DNA of 64,000 nucleotides, taken from Rahnella variigena. GTDB taxonomy: Bacteria; Pseudomonadota; Gammaproteobacteria; Enterobacterales; Enterobacteriaceae. The stretch spans positions 558,001-622,000 of the forward strand of contig NZ_NSDJ01000001.1 in NCBI RefSeq assembly GCF_003610915.1, in the 5' to 3' direction. The position numbers and the translations under genes are program-made. The notes under the pieces were generated by a model. The model made no database searches. It was not told the origin of the DNA and saw only the letters and a program-made list of their open reading frames with translations. Below, piece by piece: positions 26,515-35,830 of this stretch. The stretch's first letter is position 1, and each line of letters opens with the position of its first letter.

Positions 26515-27291
26515 TTATCCTTTGAAATGTATTGGCAGGTTATCAAGATTGTCGAACGTCGCAGGACGCGCCAGATAATAGCCCTGAGCGGCGAGCGCAT
26601 CCGAATTACACACCATCGCCCATTCCGAGGCTGTTTCGACCCCTTCAATGATCACGCCTTTGCTGTAGCGGTTCATCAGCGTCACCAGCGTATAAAACAG
26701 GCGCGAGCCTTCTTCGCTCTGTCCCAAAAGAATAAACAAATCGCGGGCGATTTTGATGTATTCGTAATGCCAGGTGGTGAAAGAAGAAAAGTTTGCGATC
26801 CCCTGACCAAAATCGTCGAGCCATAAACGGTCAGATTGCTCGATTTGCGACAACGGAATACTCAGTGCATGTTCAGCGCTTTCGACCAGTTCAAAACGTA
26901 CGTAAGGCATCGCGCTGATTTGCGCGCGCAGCGCGGTGTCAGATTGCAGCATTTCCAGCACCTGACCATCGACGTTGATAGAAGCCAGTAATTCATGGTC
27001 GATGAACAGACTTTGCCAGCGCTGTAACAGGTCGAGCTGCTCCTGCACGATTTGCAGACGTTTGCCCACGGCTATCGCAACAAAATATTCTTCAGGTGAA
27101 ATGAATTTGTGCGGATCCGCCGGGTGGAAAACCCCGGTCAGTAATTCAATCCCCAACAGCTTTCCTGTCGTGCGATAAATAGGCTGAAAACGGTACACTC
27201 TCTGACACTGACGCCAGTAAGACTGTGCTTTTACGCGTTCAATCGCGGTAAAAGAAGGCGTAATCAGCCCTAACATCATCTTAGTTATCAT
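26515..27291 (-). CDS. pdeH: c-di-GMP phosphodiesterase PdeH (YhjH)
   Basis: Stand-alone EAL domain of 258 residues that degrades c-di-GMP so that motility can proceed. The signature appears as ELLTG (49-53), with NVD, ELVES (E of the metal site), LDDFGQG, IKIARDL and IEGVET all in the expected order, so it should be active. Length and place (after yhjG, before kdgK) match YhjH. A near-perfect FliA promoter lies 165 bp upstream. It acts opposite to YcgR, which is also FliA-driven here. Confidence 0.93.
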   Translation of the reverse strand: MITKMMLGLITPSFTAIERVKAQSYWRQCQRVYRFQPIYRTTGKLLGIELLTGVFHPADPHKFISPEEYFVAIAVGKRLQIVQEQLDLLQRWQSLFIDHELLASINVDGQVLEMLQSDTALRAQISAMPYVRFELVESAEHALSIPLSQIEQSDRLWLDDFGQGIANFSSFTTWHYEYIKIARDLFILLGQSEEGSRLFYTLVTLMNRYSKGVIIEGVETASEWAMVCNSDALAAQGYYLARPATFDNLDNLPIHFKG

Positions 27292-27615
27292 ATTTTTCTG
27301 CCGTCATGAATAAGAATCAGATCATCAGGGGACATGCGGCAACATGTGTTGCGTGACGACAATGGCGTCCATGTGAACAGACCGGACTTCAGCGAAGCAC
27401 GTCGTTTCATGGCGGCAAAGTAGCCCGGTTTCCTGGCTTTCATTAGTAGAGTTATCTATCGGCGTAGCGCGGGGAAACTTTAATCACTCCGCATTTCTCT
27501 GCATGATTTGCGCATAAAAAACCCGAAAACCGGGCTGGAAGTTCCTTTCAGCAGGCTCTACATTGGGATGGATGAAACATTTCACTAACGTCTTATTCAC
27601 AATCCGGAGAGAGCA
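27292..27615. other. Regulatory gap between pdeH and the tautomerase gene
   Basis: 324 bp without a gene. It contains the pdeH leader and FliA promoter; TTCACAATCCGGAGAG before the tautomerase supplies its ribosome binding site. Nothing else stands out. Confidence 0.6.
27456..27482 (-). promoter_or_regulatory. FliA (sigma-28) promoter of pdeH
   Basis: On the minus strand TAAAGTTT, 11 bp, GCCGATAG: one mismatch from consensus, about 165 bp before the pdeH start. This implies a long 5' leader of about 155 nt. Confidence 0.88.
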
Positions 27616-27819
27616 ATGCCTTACGTCAATATCAAAATCACCCGTGAGGGCGCGACGGCAGAACAGAAGAAAGCCCTGATTGCCGGTGTGACGCAGTTGC
27701 TGGTGGATACGCTGGGTAAAAACCCGGCCAGCACTTTCGTCATTATTGATGAGGTCGACACAGATAACTGGGGTCTGGGTGGCCGTCCGGTGACTGAATT
27801 GCGCAACGAAAGTCAGTAA
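27616..27819 (+). CDS. 4-oxalocrotonate tautomerase-family protein
   Basis: A 67-residue tautomerase subunit. The catalytic N-terminal proline follows the initiator methionine (MPYVNIKITREG), and the rest (AEQKKALIAGVTQLLVDTLGKNPASTFVIIDEV, NWGLGG) matches the small 4-OT fold, which forms hexamers. Strong RBS GGAGAG 5 nt upstream. Natural substrate is not predictable from this. Confidence 0.88.
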   Translation: MPYVNIKITREGATAEQKKALIAGVTQLLVDTLGKNPASTFVIIDEVDTDNWGLGGRPVTELRNESQ

Positions 27820-27894
27820 CGCCCGCAGGTGGAAGTGCCGCTGCTTCCACTTTTTCTCAGATTTTCCTGCGTTTTTTTACCTCCTGCAGAAAAA

Positions 27895-27914
27895 AATAAA
27901 ACCTCGTTTTAATT
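27895..27914. promoter_or_regulatory. Candidate KdgR operator before kdgK
   Basis: AATAAAAC, CTC, GTTTTAATT form a near-palindrome that fits the remembered KdgR consensus (AATGAAAC-N3-GTTTCATT) with A/T variation. It sits about 100 bp upstream of kdgK, a known KdgR target. Confidence 0.65.
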
Positions 27915-28011
27915 TATTTGACTGACCGCATTCTTATGAAGAGACTAGAGCGCAATAATGACGATCTTTTCTTTCCTTTCGTTTTAATGCTTCAGACATA
28001 GGCCAGGTACA

Positions 28012-28950
28012 ATGACCCGCAAAAACATTGCCGTAATCGGCGAATGCATGATCGAATTATCTCAGAAAGGCGATGCCCTCCACCGCGGTTTTGGTGGCGA
28101 CACGCTGAATACGTCTGTTTATATTTCCCGTCAGGTTTCCCCTGATGCGCTGAACGTGCATTACGTGACCGCGCTCGGCACCGACAGTTTCAGCAATGAG
28201 ATGTTGCAGGCGTGGCAGCAGGAAGGCGTGAACACAGATCTGACTCAGCGTCTGGAAAACAAACTGCCTGGCTTGTATGTGATTGAAACCGACGACACCG
28301 GCGAGCGCACGTTCTATTACTGGCGCAATGATGCCGCCGCGCGCTACTGGCTCGACAGCCCGCAATCCGAAGAGATTTGTCAGAAGCTGGCAGAATTCGA
28401 TTATCTGTACCTGAGCGGCATCAGTCTGGCGATCCTTAACGATGAAAGCCGTGACCGTCTGATGACCCTGCTGAAAGCCTGCCGTTCACGCGGTGGCAAA
28501 GTCATTTTCGACAACAACTATCGTCCGCGCCTGTGGGCCAGCAAAGAACAGACGCAGGCCGCGTATAACGCAATGCTTTCCTGCACGGATATCGCTTTCC
28601 TGACGCTCGACGATGAAGACATGTTGTGGGGTCAGAAGCCGTATGAGGAAGTGATCGCACGCACCCACGCGCTGGGTGTCAGCGAAGTGGTGGTAAAACG
28701 CGGAGCCGAAAGCTGCATCGTGTCCAGCGCCGAAGGCGAGCAGCACGATGTGCCTGCAGTGAAATTGCCGAAAGAGAAAGTGATCGATACGACCGCCGCA
28801 GGGGATTCCTTCAGCGCCGGGTATTTAGCAGTGAGGCTCACCGGTGGAAGCGCGGTGGAAGCGGCAGTGCGCGGGCATGAGACAGCGAGCACCGTGATTC
28901 AGCATCGCGGGGCGATCATCCCGATGGAGTTTATGCCGGGGCGGGTATAA
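28012..28950 (+). CDS. kdgK: 2-keto-3-deoxygluconate kinase
   Basis: Phosphorylates KDG to KDPG in pectin and hexuronate breakdown. The 312-residue PfkB-fold protein has the GGDTLNTSVYISR substrate motif near residue 28 and the C-terminal ATP/anion-hole signature DTTAAGDSFSAGYL with catalytic Asp. Synteny between pdeH and yhjJ matches E. coli. The operator-like site upstream supports KdgR control. Confidence 0.95.
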   Translation: MTRKNIAVIGECMIELSQKGDALHRGFGGDTLNTSVYISRQVSPDALNVHYVTALGTDSFSNEMLQAWQQEGVNTDLTQRLENKLPGLYVIETDDTGERTFYYWRNDAAARYWLDSPQSEEICQKLAEFDYLYLSGISLAILNDESRDRLMTLLKACRSRGGKVIFDNNYRPRLWASKEQTQAAYNAMLSCTDIAFLTLDDEDMLWGQKPYEEVIARTHALGVSEVVVKRGAESCIVSSAEGEQHDVPAVKLPKEKVIDTTAAGDSFSAGYLAVRLTGGSAVEAAVRGHETASTVIQHRGAIIPMEFMPGRV

Positions 28951-28997
28951 CGGTTTTCTTTACTCCGGGCGGGCCGAATTGGGCTTTGGTTTTTACT

Positions 28998-29121
28998 CCT
29001 CCCCCTGCGAAGGGGGAGGCTGGGAGGGGGTTTTAATGACTAACTCTTTGCTAAAGCACACTTAAATTTTTTGATGTAGACCTTAATACCCCACCCCAAC
29101 CCTCCCCTTCGCAGGGGAGGG
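28998..29121. repeat. REPIN-like pair of inverted GC-rich hairpins
   Basis: Hairpin 1 is CCTCCCCC/GGGGGAGG (28998-29019), hairpin 2 is CCCTCCCC/GGGGAGGG (29100-29121); the second unit, including flanks, is an inverted version of the first. Each has a TGCGAA/TTCGCA loop. Two inverted REP-type units with a 70-80 bp spacer are the layout of a REPIN. It fills the gap between convergent kdgK and yhjJ. Confidence 0.75.
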
Positions 29122-29136
29122 AGCCGATCGAGATCT

Positions 29137-30636
29137 TTATTGCGTCGCCGCCGATGCCGCCGGCACATCACCCGCTGCCGGAGCGCTCTCCACCGGTGCC
29201 ATCACTTTGTCATACACCGCCCGCAGTTCAGCTGCATTCAGTTCAGACTCGCCTTTCGGTTGTGCAATCAGCATGGCGGGTTCGCGGGAAAGCTGCTGTT
29301 TCAGCTCCTGATTCAGCACCGGCAACGTCAGCGTGGTAAGGAACTGCTGACGCAATTGCTGGTACTGTTCCGGTGCGATATCCACGACGCCGTTCTGCTG
29401 CGAACGCAAACGCTGGCTCATCAGCACATCGGTGTCGGTACGGGCGTAGGTGGCGAAAAGCTTGCTCAGCTGATCGTTCTTTTGCGCAATCAGCGCATCA
29501 AATTCAGACTGCGAAATACCTTTATCACGCACCACCAGCAACTCTTCGGACAAACGCTTAAACAGCTCGGCAAGCTTCGCCTGTGAGGCGTCGATACGGA
29601 TGGCACATTGGGCGCGCTGATACTGCACGTTGCAGTCAAAGCCCAGGGACGGGCCCGGTGTGGTGGCATCTTTCTTATTTTCGAAAGCAGTTTTCAGGGC
29701 TTCCTGCAAATGCCAGAACAGCGCCTCACGGGCTAAATCACTGCGCCAGTACGCGGAAAGCGCCTGTGAATCCTGAATCGGCTGCCAGGCGTTATCCCAC
29801 ATTAATGAGAGACGATCCTGAGTCAGATTTTCATCCATCACGCTCATCGATTTGGTCGTGACTTCAGAGAGTGTCGGCAAGGTTTGTGGTGTCTGACGGC
29901 TGCCTTTCAGAACAGAGAAAGTCCGGTTGATTTGTTCGCTAAGACCACGACTATCCACATTCCCAACCACAAACAACGTCATCGCATCAGGGGTATACCA
30001 CTGATGATAAAATCGGGTTAAGGCTTCGATATTGATGGGTTTTGTCGGCAACTGATCAGGACTGTGCCCGACCAGGGTCGAACCGGCCATACGCGCGCGC
30101 CACCAGGCGTCCTGCGTATTTTGTGGTAAAGAGCCCACCGGATCCTGAGATTCCTGACGCGCGGCACTCACCAGCTCAGGCGTCACAGAGATTTTACCGG
30201 CGGTATTCGCCAGCCAGTTCAGCGCATCCTTCATCAGATCAGGACGGTTATTTGGCAGACTCAGATTATACACAGTGAAGTCATAAGAACTGACAGCCGG
30301 CGGCAGCGGGCGCTGCGGATTGATACCTTGCTGCCATAAAGACTGTAACTGAGACGTGCTGAATCCTTCGCTGTGCATCAGTGCCAGACGCGGAAGGAAA
30401 TGGGCATAGCCCGATTGCTGGGCAGATTCTGCCAGCGAGCCGGTGCGAACCACCAGGCGTAATTCGATACGATCACTCGGGCGTTGCGGCGTCGTCAGCA
30501 ACTGCCAGGTAAATCCATTGTCCAGCTTCCCCTGCTGCCAGGCAGGATCAGGTTGTAATGCTTCAGCTTGCACATGACTTGCGGCTGCTGCCAGCAACAA
30601 TCCACCAATGAGTAAACGGATTTTGGTGCCCTGCAT
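29137..30636 (-). CDS. yhjJ: YhjJ, M16-family peptidase homologue, likely inactive
   Basis: A periplasmic protein of 499 residues related to insulinase-type zinc peptidases. Start at 30636 gives a clear signal peptide (MQGTKIRLLIGGLLLAAAAS, cleavage after VQA) and AGGGG 5 nt upstream. The usual zinc motif HxxEH is replaced: where family members read HFLEH, this protein has AHFLPRLALMHS, so the catalytic Glu and second His are missing. The C-terminal M16 domain (MTLFVVGNVD...) is kept. Probably a chaperone-like or binding role. Place matches E. coli yhjJ. Confidence 0.88.
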   Translation of the reverse strand: MQGTKIRLLIGGLLLAAAASHVQAEALQPDPAWQQGKLDNGFTWQLLTTPQRPSDRIELRLVVRTGSLAESAQQSGYAHFLPRLALMHSEGFSTSQLQSLWQQGINPQRPLPPAVSSYDFTVYNLSLPNNRPDLMKDALNWLANTAGKISVTPELVSAARQESQDPVGSLPQNTQDAWWRARMAGSTLVGHSPDQLPTKPINIEALTRFYHQWYTPDAMTLFVVGNVDSRGLSEQINRTFSVLKGSRQTPQTLPTLSEVTTKSMSVMDENLTQDRLSLMWDNAWQPIQDSQALSAYWRSDLAREALFWHLQEALKTAFENKKDATTPGPSLGFDCNVQYQRAQCAIRIDASQAKLAELFKRLSEELLVVRDKGISQSEFDALIAQKNDQLSKLFATYARTDTDVLMSQRLRSQQNGVVDIAPEQYQQLRQQFLTTLTLPVLNQELKQQLSREPAMLIAQPKGESELNAAELRAVYDKVMAPVESAPAAGDVPAASAATQ

Positions 30637-30845
30637 GTGAACCCCTACGTAATGACAATCTAATTTTAAATTTGCTGTCCTGCCGGTGTCAGTTGACTCG
30701 CCCACAGGAACTGAATGCGTAAGTTTAAGGACGAAAAATACAGTCCTTCGTTAGACCGCGCTTTTCCTGCAAAGTCGCGCAGCCGCCAAAAATATTCTGG
30801 GAATAATAGCCGGAGGTGGCGTTCTGGAGACATATTATGAAGATA

Positions 30846-30876
30846 ATCCACCGGTTACATCAAGCAACCGGTGGAT
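30846..30876. terminator. Strong inverted repeat between dctA and yhjJ
   Basis: ATCCACCGGTT and AACCGGTGGAT make an 11-bp perfect stem with a 9-nt loop, about 75 bp downstream of dctA on the minus strand. No T-run, so either a weak terminator or an mRNA 3' stabiliser. Confidence 0.55.
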
Positions 30877-30953
30877 ATTAGGGGAATTTGAGGCTAAATA
30901 AATGCGTTTTTATAAACGTTTAACGCTATTTTCTTCCATCATCAGGCCATCAT

Positions 30954-32246
30954 TCAAAAACCTGAAGCAGACTTCTCAGCCTCTGTCAGACCTTTCTGGC
31001 CATTCAATGTCGCTTTCAATTGCCCTTCATCGAGCTGATCACACCATTTTGCCACCACGATAGTCGCTACGCCGTTACCCACCAGATTGGTGAGCGCACG
31101 CGCTTCAGACATAAAGCGGTCAATGCCCAGAATCAGCGCCAGCCCTGCCACCGGTAAGTGCCCTACCGCCGACAATGTTGCCGCCAGTACGATGAAGCCA
31201 CTGCCGGTCACGCCCGCCGCGCCTTTTGAAGACAACAGCAGTACCACAATCAGGGTGATCTGATGCCAGATATCCATATGGGTATTGGTGGCCTGAGCGA
31301 TAAAGACCGCCGCCATGGTCAGATAAATCGAGGTGCCGTCCAGATTGAAGGAATAACCCGTCGGGATAACCAGGCCGACCACGGACTTTTTGCAGCCCAG
31401 ACGCTCCATTTTATCCAGCATACGCGGAAGTGCGGATTCAGAAGACGAGGTGCCGAGAACGATCAGCAATTCTTCTTTAATGTAATTCACAAATTTGAAG
31501 ATGCTGAAACCGGTGAAGCGTGCGATAAGCCCGAGCACCACCACCACGAACAGAATACAGGTCAGGTAGAAGCACAGGATCAGCTGACCGAGCTGGACCA
31601 GAGAACCGACACCGTATTTACCGATAGTGAACGCCATCGCCCCGAAAGCACCTAAAGGTGCCAGGCGCATGATCATGTTAATGATGCCGAAAATGACCCC
31701 TGAGAAGCTTTCAATCACATTGAAAATCAGCTGACCTTTGTGACCCATGCGATGCAGCGCAAATCCAAACAGCACTGCAAACAGCAGCACCTGCAGAATA
31801 TTACCGCTGGCGAACGCACCAATCACGCTTGAAGGGATCACATCGAGCAGGAAAGGAATGATGCCCTGACTTTGTGCCTGCTCGGCGTAAACCGCGACGG
31901 CTTTGGCGTCCAGCGCTGCCGGATCGACGTTCATCCCGGCACCCGGTTGTACGATGTTGACGATCACCAGCCCGATGATCAGTGCCAGAGTACTCACAAT
32001 TTCAAAATAGAGCAGCGCGATGGCGCCTGTGCGCCCCACCGCTTTCATGCTTTCCATGCCTGCGATGCCGGTAACGACGGTACAGAAGATAACAGGCGCA
32101 ATGATCATTTTGATTAACTTAACAAAACCATCACCTAACGGTTTCATTTGCGCGCCGATGTCCGGATAGAAATGCCCCAGCAGCACGCCCACAGTAATTG
32201 CTAAAAGAACCTGAAAATACAGACTCTTGAAGAGTGATTTTTTCAT
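30954..32246 (-). CDS. dctA: C4-dicarboxylate:proton symporter DctA
   Basis: Imports succinate, fumarate and malate under aerobic conditions. The 430-residue protein shows the glutamate-transporter fold: the serine-rich hairpin loop ([14 protein letters not shown]), the helix 7 motif ([25 protein letters not shown]) and hairpin 2 ([20 protein letters not shown]). Position between yhjJ and pdeK is as in E. coli. Uptake of malate by this carrier fits with the duplicated malate:quinone oxidoreductase elsewhere in the window. Confidence 0.95.
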   Translation of the reverse strand: MKKSLFKSLYFQVLLAITVGVLLGHFYPDIGAQMKPLGDGFVKLIKMIIAPVIFCTVVTGIAGMESMKAVGRTGAIALLYFEIVSTLALIIGLVIVNIVQPGAGMNVDPAALDAKAVAVYAEQAQSQGIIPFLLDVIPSSVIGAFASGNILQVLLFAVLFGFALHRMGHKGQLIFNVIESFSGVIFGIINMIMRLAPLGAFGAMAFTIGKYGVGSLVQLGQLILCFYLTCILFVVVVLGLIARFTGFSIFKFVNYIKEELLIVLGTSSSESALPRMLDKMERLGCKKSVVGLVIPTGYSFNLDGTSIYLTMAAVFIAQATNTHMDIWHQITLIVVLLLSSKGAAGVTGSGFIVLAATLSAVGHLPVAGLALILGIDRFMSEARALTNLVGNGVATIVVAKWCDQLDEGQLKATLNGQKGLTEAEKSASGF

Positions 32247-32482
32247 GAATACCCATCCTGAAGTGAGTGCATCGCCCTTGGTTTTTTAAGATCAAAGATA
32301 ATGAGGCGAGTGCATTGAAGTAACATCAACACAACATGATGGAAATATTTCGTTTCTCTGCGCAATGACGACTCATGAAAAACCAGAGCGGAAACCATTC
32401 AGCTCAGATTTAAGTAAGTAAAGAAATCAAAGAGAGTCAGAAAAAGTGCCGGCAGGAAGGGGTTTCCTGCCCTTCAGAGCGT

Positions 32483-34465
32483 TCAGGAAGGCTGGCAGAA
32501 TTTGCGTTCAAATTCTTTTTTGGAAAGCGGCGGGGAGAATAAATACCCCTGTCCGAGGTGAATATTCTCGTTCAGCAACCACAAACGCTGCTCCTCGGTT
32601 TCAACCCCTTCGGCGACCAGCTGGATATTCATTGCACGTCCAATGGACGCCACAATGTTCACCATCACTTCGTCCTCAGGCAACACGCTGACAAAGCTGC
32701 GGTCGATTTTGATGACATCAATCGGCAGCGAACGCAGGCGGTTGAGATATTCAAGACCTGAATAGCCCAGGCCAAAATCATCCAGTTCAATCGATACGCC
32801 TGCTGCGCGTAATTCACTCAGCAGCACCAGTGCGCGATCTAAATCTTCAATCCGCGCCGTTTCCGTAATTTCCAGAACCAGTTGCCCCGGATTGATTTTG
32901 TAACGGCTCAGGAGGCTGCGCAGTTCCGGCAGGAAATTACGCTGCTGCACCTGCACGCCGGAAAGGTTGACCGACAAGGGCAATGTAATGCCGCGCTGCT
33001 GCCAGTCCGCCAGGATCTGGCAACCGAGTTCGAGAATCTTGTAACCCAGCAGGCTCATCACACCAATTTCTTCGGCCAGCACGATGAAATCACTTTCCAG
33101 CCCGTAACTGCCGTCGGGCATTTTACGCCGCAGCAAGGCTTCCGCGCCGACCACTGCACCGGTTTTCATATTCATCTGCGGCTGGATAAACAGCGTGAAA
33201 TCGCTTTGCTCCATGGCGTGCAGAATATCGTTTTCCTGCAATAAGCGTTTCTGAATCTTTTCGGTCAGCTCAGGCTCGAAGAACAGGATCTGATTCTTAC
33301 CCTGCTGATAAGCGGACAATCTGGCGGCACGCGCGTTAGACATCATCTGCTGCGCCGTCACCGGGAATTCGCCTGTGTGCTGGACGATACCGATACTGCC
33401 CGTCGGATGCAGCGACATATTGCCGGCATCACTTTCCTGTGGCGCATTGATGCGCTCCATGATTTGTCGTGCCAGACGCATCGCCATAAAGGGACGCGCA
33501 ATGTCTCCCGCCAGCAGGGCAAATTCGTTGTAACTCAGACGCGCCATCAGACAGTTTTCCGGCAGCACATCCATAATGGAAGATATCAGCGGGCAATCGA
33601 CATGGCCGTCATCACGCAGGCTTTCGATGCCGATCAGCAGCAGGTGGAAACCTTTCTCAGGCTCCGCTGAACTGAGCCGCTGTTGCAGGCGCTGAATGAA
33701 TTGTTCTTCATTATTCAGGCTGCTTCCGGAACACAGCGACACGTCATCACTCTTTTGCGGTAACTTTTCCCGTTGTTGCTGATTGCGGTTGTAGCTGCGC
33801 ACCAGCATGCCGATTTCGTCGTCTTCATGGCGCTGCGGCAGCGTCAGCTGGTGAGAAGGCACTTCGCTTTCCGGCAGGGATTCCAGCTCGCGGGCAATCG
33901 TACGCAGCGGTTTAACGATCAGGCGGTTGACAATCCAGCTCACGGAAATTGTCAGGATCAGCGCCAGCAGCAGATAAGTGGTCAGCATGGTCGACAGCGC
34001 GCTGATAATGAACTGATACATACGGTAGGAATCAGCCTGGAGCACCAGAAATGCCAGCGGCTTGGGCGATTTTGGGCTGGCAGCAGCAGAATAGAGAGGA
34101 ACTGAAATGGTCACCGGTAAATTAAAACCGCGGGTAACCCATTGCGGCACCGGGCGGCCAGGTGGGAAATGCGTATGCAGCGCCGCGATTTGGTTCGGCA
34201 TCACCACATCGGCACGGCTCAGAATGCCCACCGGTTGCAGCGTGTTAAGGATATCCTGCGTTTCTGACAGATCGACATCCAGTACTGCCTGCGACAGGGG
34301 CTCACGGACAGAATGTGCAATATTTTCAAGTTGCTGGGCGTAATCATCCCTCCGCTGCTGTACAAAGTGAAACAGCTGGATGACGATAAAGATACAGATA
34401 GTGAACGCAGCGATGCCTGAAACCGCTGCCATCTGTTTGATCGTTAATGAACGCCTGACCCGCAA
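32483..34465 (-). CDS. pdeK: HAMP-GGDEF-EAL phosphodiesterase PdeK (YhjK)
   Basis: A 660-residue membrane protein: helix at about 12-32, periplasmic loop, second helix at about 150-172, HAMP linker (VKPLRTIARELESLPESE), a degenerate GGDEF domain (SYNEF in place of GGDEF, so no cyclase activity expected) and a complete EAL domain (EALLRR, NLSGVQ, EITET, DDFGLGYSGL, IKIDRSFV, AEGVET). It should therefore break down c-di-GMP. It sits next to the cellulose operon, whose synthase needs c-di-GMP, as E. coli yhjK does. Confidence 0.92.
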   Translation of the reverse strand: MRVRRSLTIKQMAAVSGIAAFTICIFIVIQLFHFVQQRRDDYAQQLENIAHSVREPLSQAVLDVDLSETQDILNTLQPVGILSRADVVMPNQIAALHTHFPPGRPVPQWVTRGFNLPVTISVPLYSAAASPKSPKPLAFLVLQADSYRMYQFIISALSTMLTTYLLLALILTISVSWIVNRLIVKPLRTIARELESLPESEVPSHQLTLPQRHEDDEIGMLVRSYNRNQQQREKLPQKSDDVSLCSGSSLNNEEQFIQRLQQRLSSAEPEKGFHLLLIGIESLRDDGHVDCPLISSIMDVLPENCLMARLSYNEFALLAGDIARPFMAMRLARQIMERINAPQESDAGNMSLHPTGSIGIVQHTGEFPVTAQQMMSNARAARLSAYQQGKNQILFFEPELTEKIQKRLLQENDILHAMEQSDFTLFIQPQMNMKTGAVVGAEALLRRKMPDGSYGLESDFIVLAEEIGVMSLLGYKILELGCQILADWQQRGITLPLSVNLSGVQVQQRNFLPELRSLLSRYKINPGQLVLEITETARIEDLDRALVLLSELRAAGVSIELDDFGLGYSGLEYLNRLRSLPIDVIKIDRSFVSVLPEDEVMVNIVASIGRAMNIQLVAEGVETEEQRLWLLNENIHLGQGYLFSPPLSKKEFERKFCQPS

Positions 34466-35023
34466 CTTTATTCTCCATTAACCGCAGACACGTTTTGACC
34501 CGCTCACCTTAACAGGAACGGTACTTCTGCGCAGTATACCTTATAACGCGTTTTTACGAGGTCTGAGTCAATATTTTGGCTATAAAAAACAACATGTTTG
34601 CCAAAAAATTTCTAAACTAATTATCCGTTAAGATAATTAACTTACGAAAAACATACATTACGAAGCATAACCGGATACCCCCGCAGCCAGAACATCCAGG
34701 GTTCAGCAACACTGATGAAGTTTATGCGCTATACATCACAATAAAGATAAGCTTTTCAACTAACTTAAGACAAACAAGCAGTAAAATAACACCAAAAACC
34801 TTTTCGAGACAGCCAGTTATGTCACCCTCGTTTTTATGCGGGAAATTCCTATTTTTTGTAAAAACTGCTCTATGCTGTAAAAGAACTGATATATTAAGAC
34901 GAGTCTCATTCCCACTAAAAACTTTAAAAAAATTAAACTTTTCACACTCTTTGTTAACGACCATTCACGGTCGTTTTGACGTCCAGAAAACACCGATATA
35001 TATAATCCTACCGGGCGGGATTT
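34466..35023. other. Regulatory region upstream of the cellulose operon
   Basis: 558 bp, AT-rich, without a convincing gene (an 80-codon reverse frame at 34722-34964 has no family features). It must contain the bcs and pdeK promoters. I looked for a c-di-GMP riboswitch core and did not find one. Confidence 0.6.
34956..34977 (+). terminator. Attenuator-like hairpin before bcsO
   Basis: AACGACC/GGTCGTT stem with a 6-nt loop (ATTCAC) and a short T-run (GGTCGTTTTG), only 47 bp upstream of the bcsO start. No plus-strand gene precedes it, so it may act as an attenuator in the bcs leader. Confidence 0.5.
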
Positions 35024-35830
35024 ATGAATAAATATGACGATATTAAACGTTTTATGGATAAGACGAAGTTGGAAAAGCTTGATTATAAAGAGCTTAATGA
35101 AAAATCAACGGGTGAATCCATTACCGGTTCAATGAATCAGTGGACGTTAATTAAACAAGTTTCCGCCAGTGAAGATCCTGCCGGTCCTCTCGATAATGGC
35201 CGTTCGACGCAACCCACCCCTCAGTCTATTTCTGCGGATGAATTTTCGCTATCTGCCGCCCGGCCTGTGAATGAACACCAGGATAACCGCCAGATAACGC
35301 AACCCCCCGTTGCACACGCGCCAATGTCTTCTGAAGTGGCTCCTCCGGCTGCCGGATTTGGCTTGCTGGATGCGCTGCGTGAAACGCTGCCTCCTGCTGC
35401 TGCAACACCTGTGCCAGCAGCGGTTCAGTCCGCACAGCATCAGCCTGTTCATCCGGCACCAACATTGCACGCACAGTCTGTTATTCCTGACAGCGGGTCG
35501 GGTTTGCTTGATTCGCTGCGTAAAGCCATGCCTGAAGCGCCAAAACAACCCGCACCGAATCCGGTTCAACCCGCGCAGGTGCTTCAGCCAGTACAACAAC
35601 CCGCCGCGACGCTTTATCACCAGCCGCCGGTACAACCTTCAGCGCCCGCTTACAGCCCTGCGCCTGTGCGCAGCACAGCGCCAGTGGTCTCCGCGCCCCC
35701 GGCGTCAGCTGATGCTAACCAGCGCTTTAAACAGATGTTTAAACAGCGGGCTCCGCAGCCTGCCAGCGCTTATTTACATCGCGACACCCCGCTTCAACCC
35801 TTGTTAGAGATGATTGCCTCATGCCGTTAG
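35024..35830 (+). CDS. bcsO: Proline-rich cellulose biosynthesis protein BcsO, with BcsR-like N terminus
   Basis: First gene of the operon; 268 residues. The N-terminal 50 residues (DDIKRFMDKTKLEKLDYKEL, then a Trp-containing NQWTLIKQV) resemble the BcsR/BcsP pattern DI..L...iDY.ei...rWpLl as I remember it. The rest is Pro/Ala/Gln-rich and disordered, with two related short helices (GFGLLDALRETLPPA and GSGLLDSLRKAMPEA) and a basic patch (FKQMFKQRAPQ) near the end. Likely a scaffold that organises synthase complexes. It overlaps bcsQ by 10 bp. Name BcsO is by operon position and composition; BcsP is the alternative. Confidence 0.75.
   Translation: MNKYDDIKRFMDKTKLEKLDYKELNEKSTGESITGSMNQWTLIKQVSASEDPAGPLDNGRSTQPTPQSISADEFSLSAARPVNEHQDNRQITQPPVAHAPMSSEVAPPAAGFGLLDALRETLPPAAATPVPAAVQSAQHQPVHPAPTLHAQSVIPDSGSGLLDSLRKAMPEAPKQPAPNPVQPAQVLQPVQQPAATLYHQPPVQPSAPAYSPAPVRSTAPVVSAPPASADANQRFKQMFKQRAPQPASAYLHRDTPLQPLLEMIASCR

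Noticed and set aside
30846..30876. Integration site or operator at the 11-bp inverted repeat
   Set aside because: Position after dctA and single occurrence fit an mRNA-end hairpin better.
34722..34964. 80-codon reverse frame upstream of bcsO
   Set aside because: No recognisable domain; AT-rich intergenic sequence gives such frames by chance.
34466..35023. c-di-GMP (GEMM) riboswitch before the cellulose operon
   Set aside because: No GEMM-I core sequence was seen; only a simple terminator-like hairpin.
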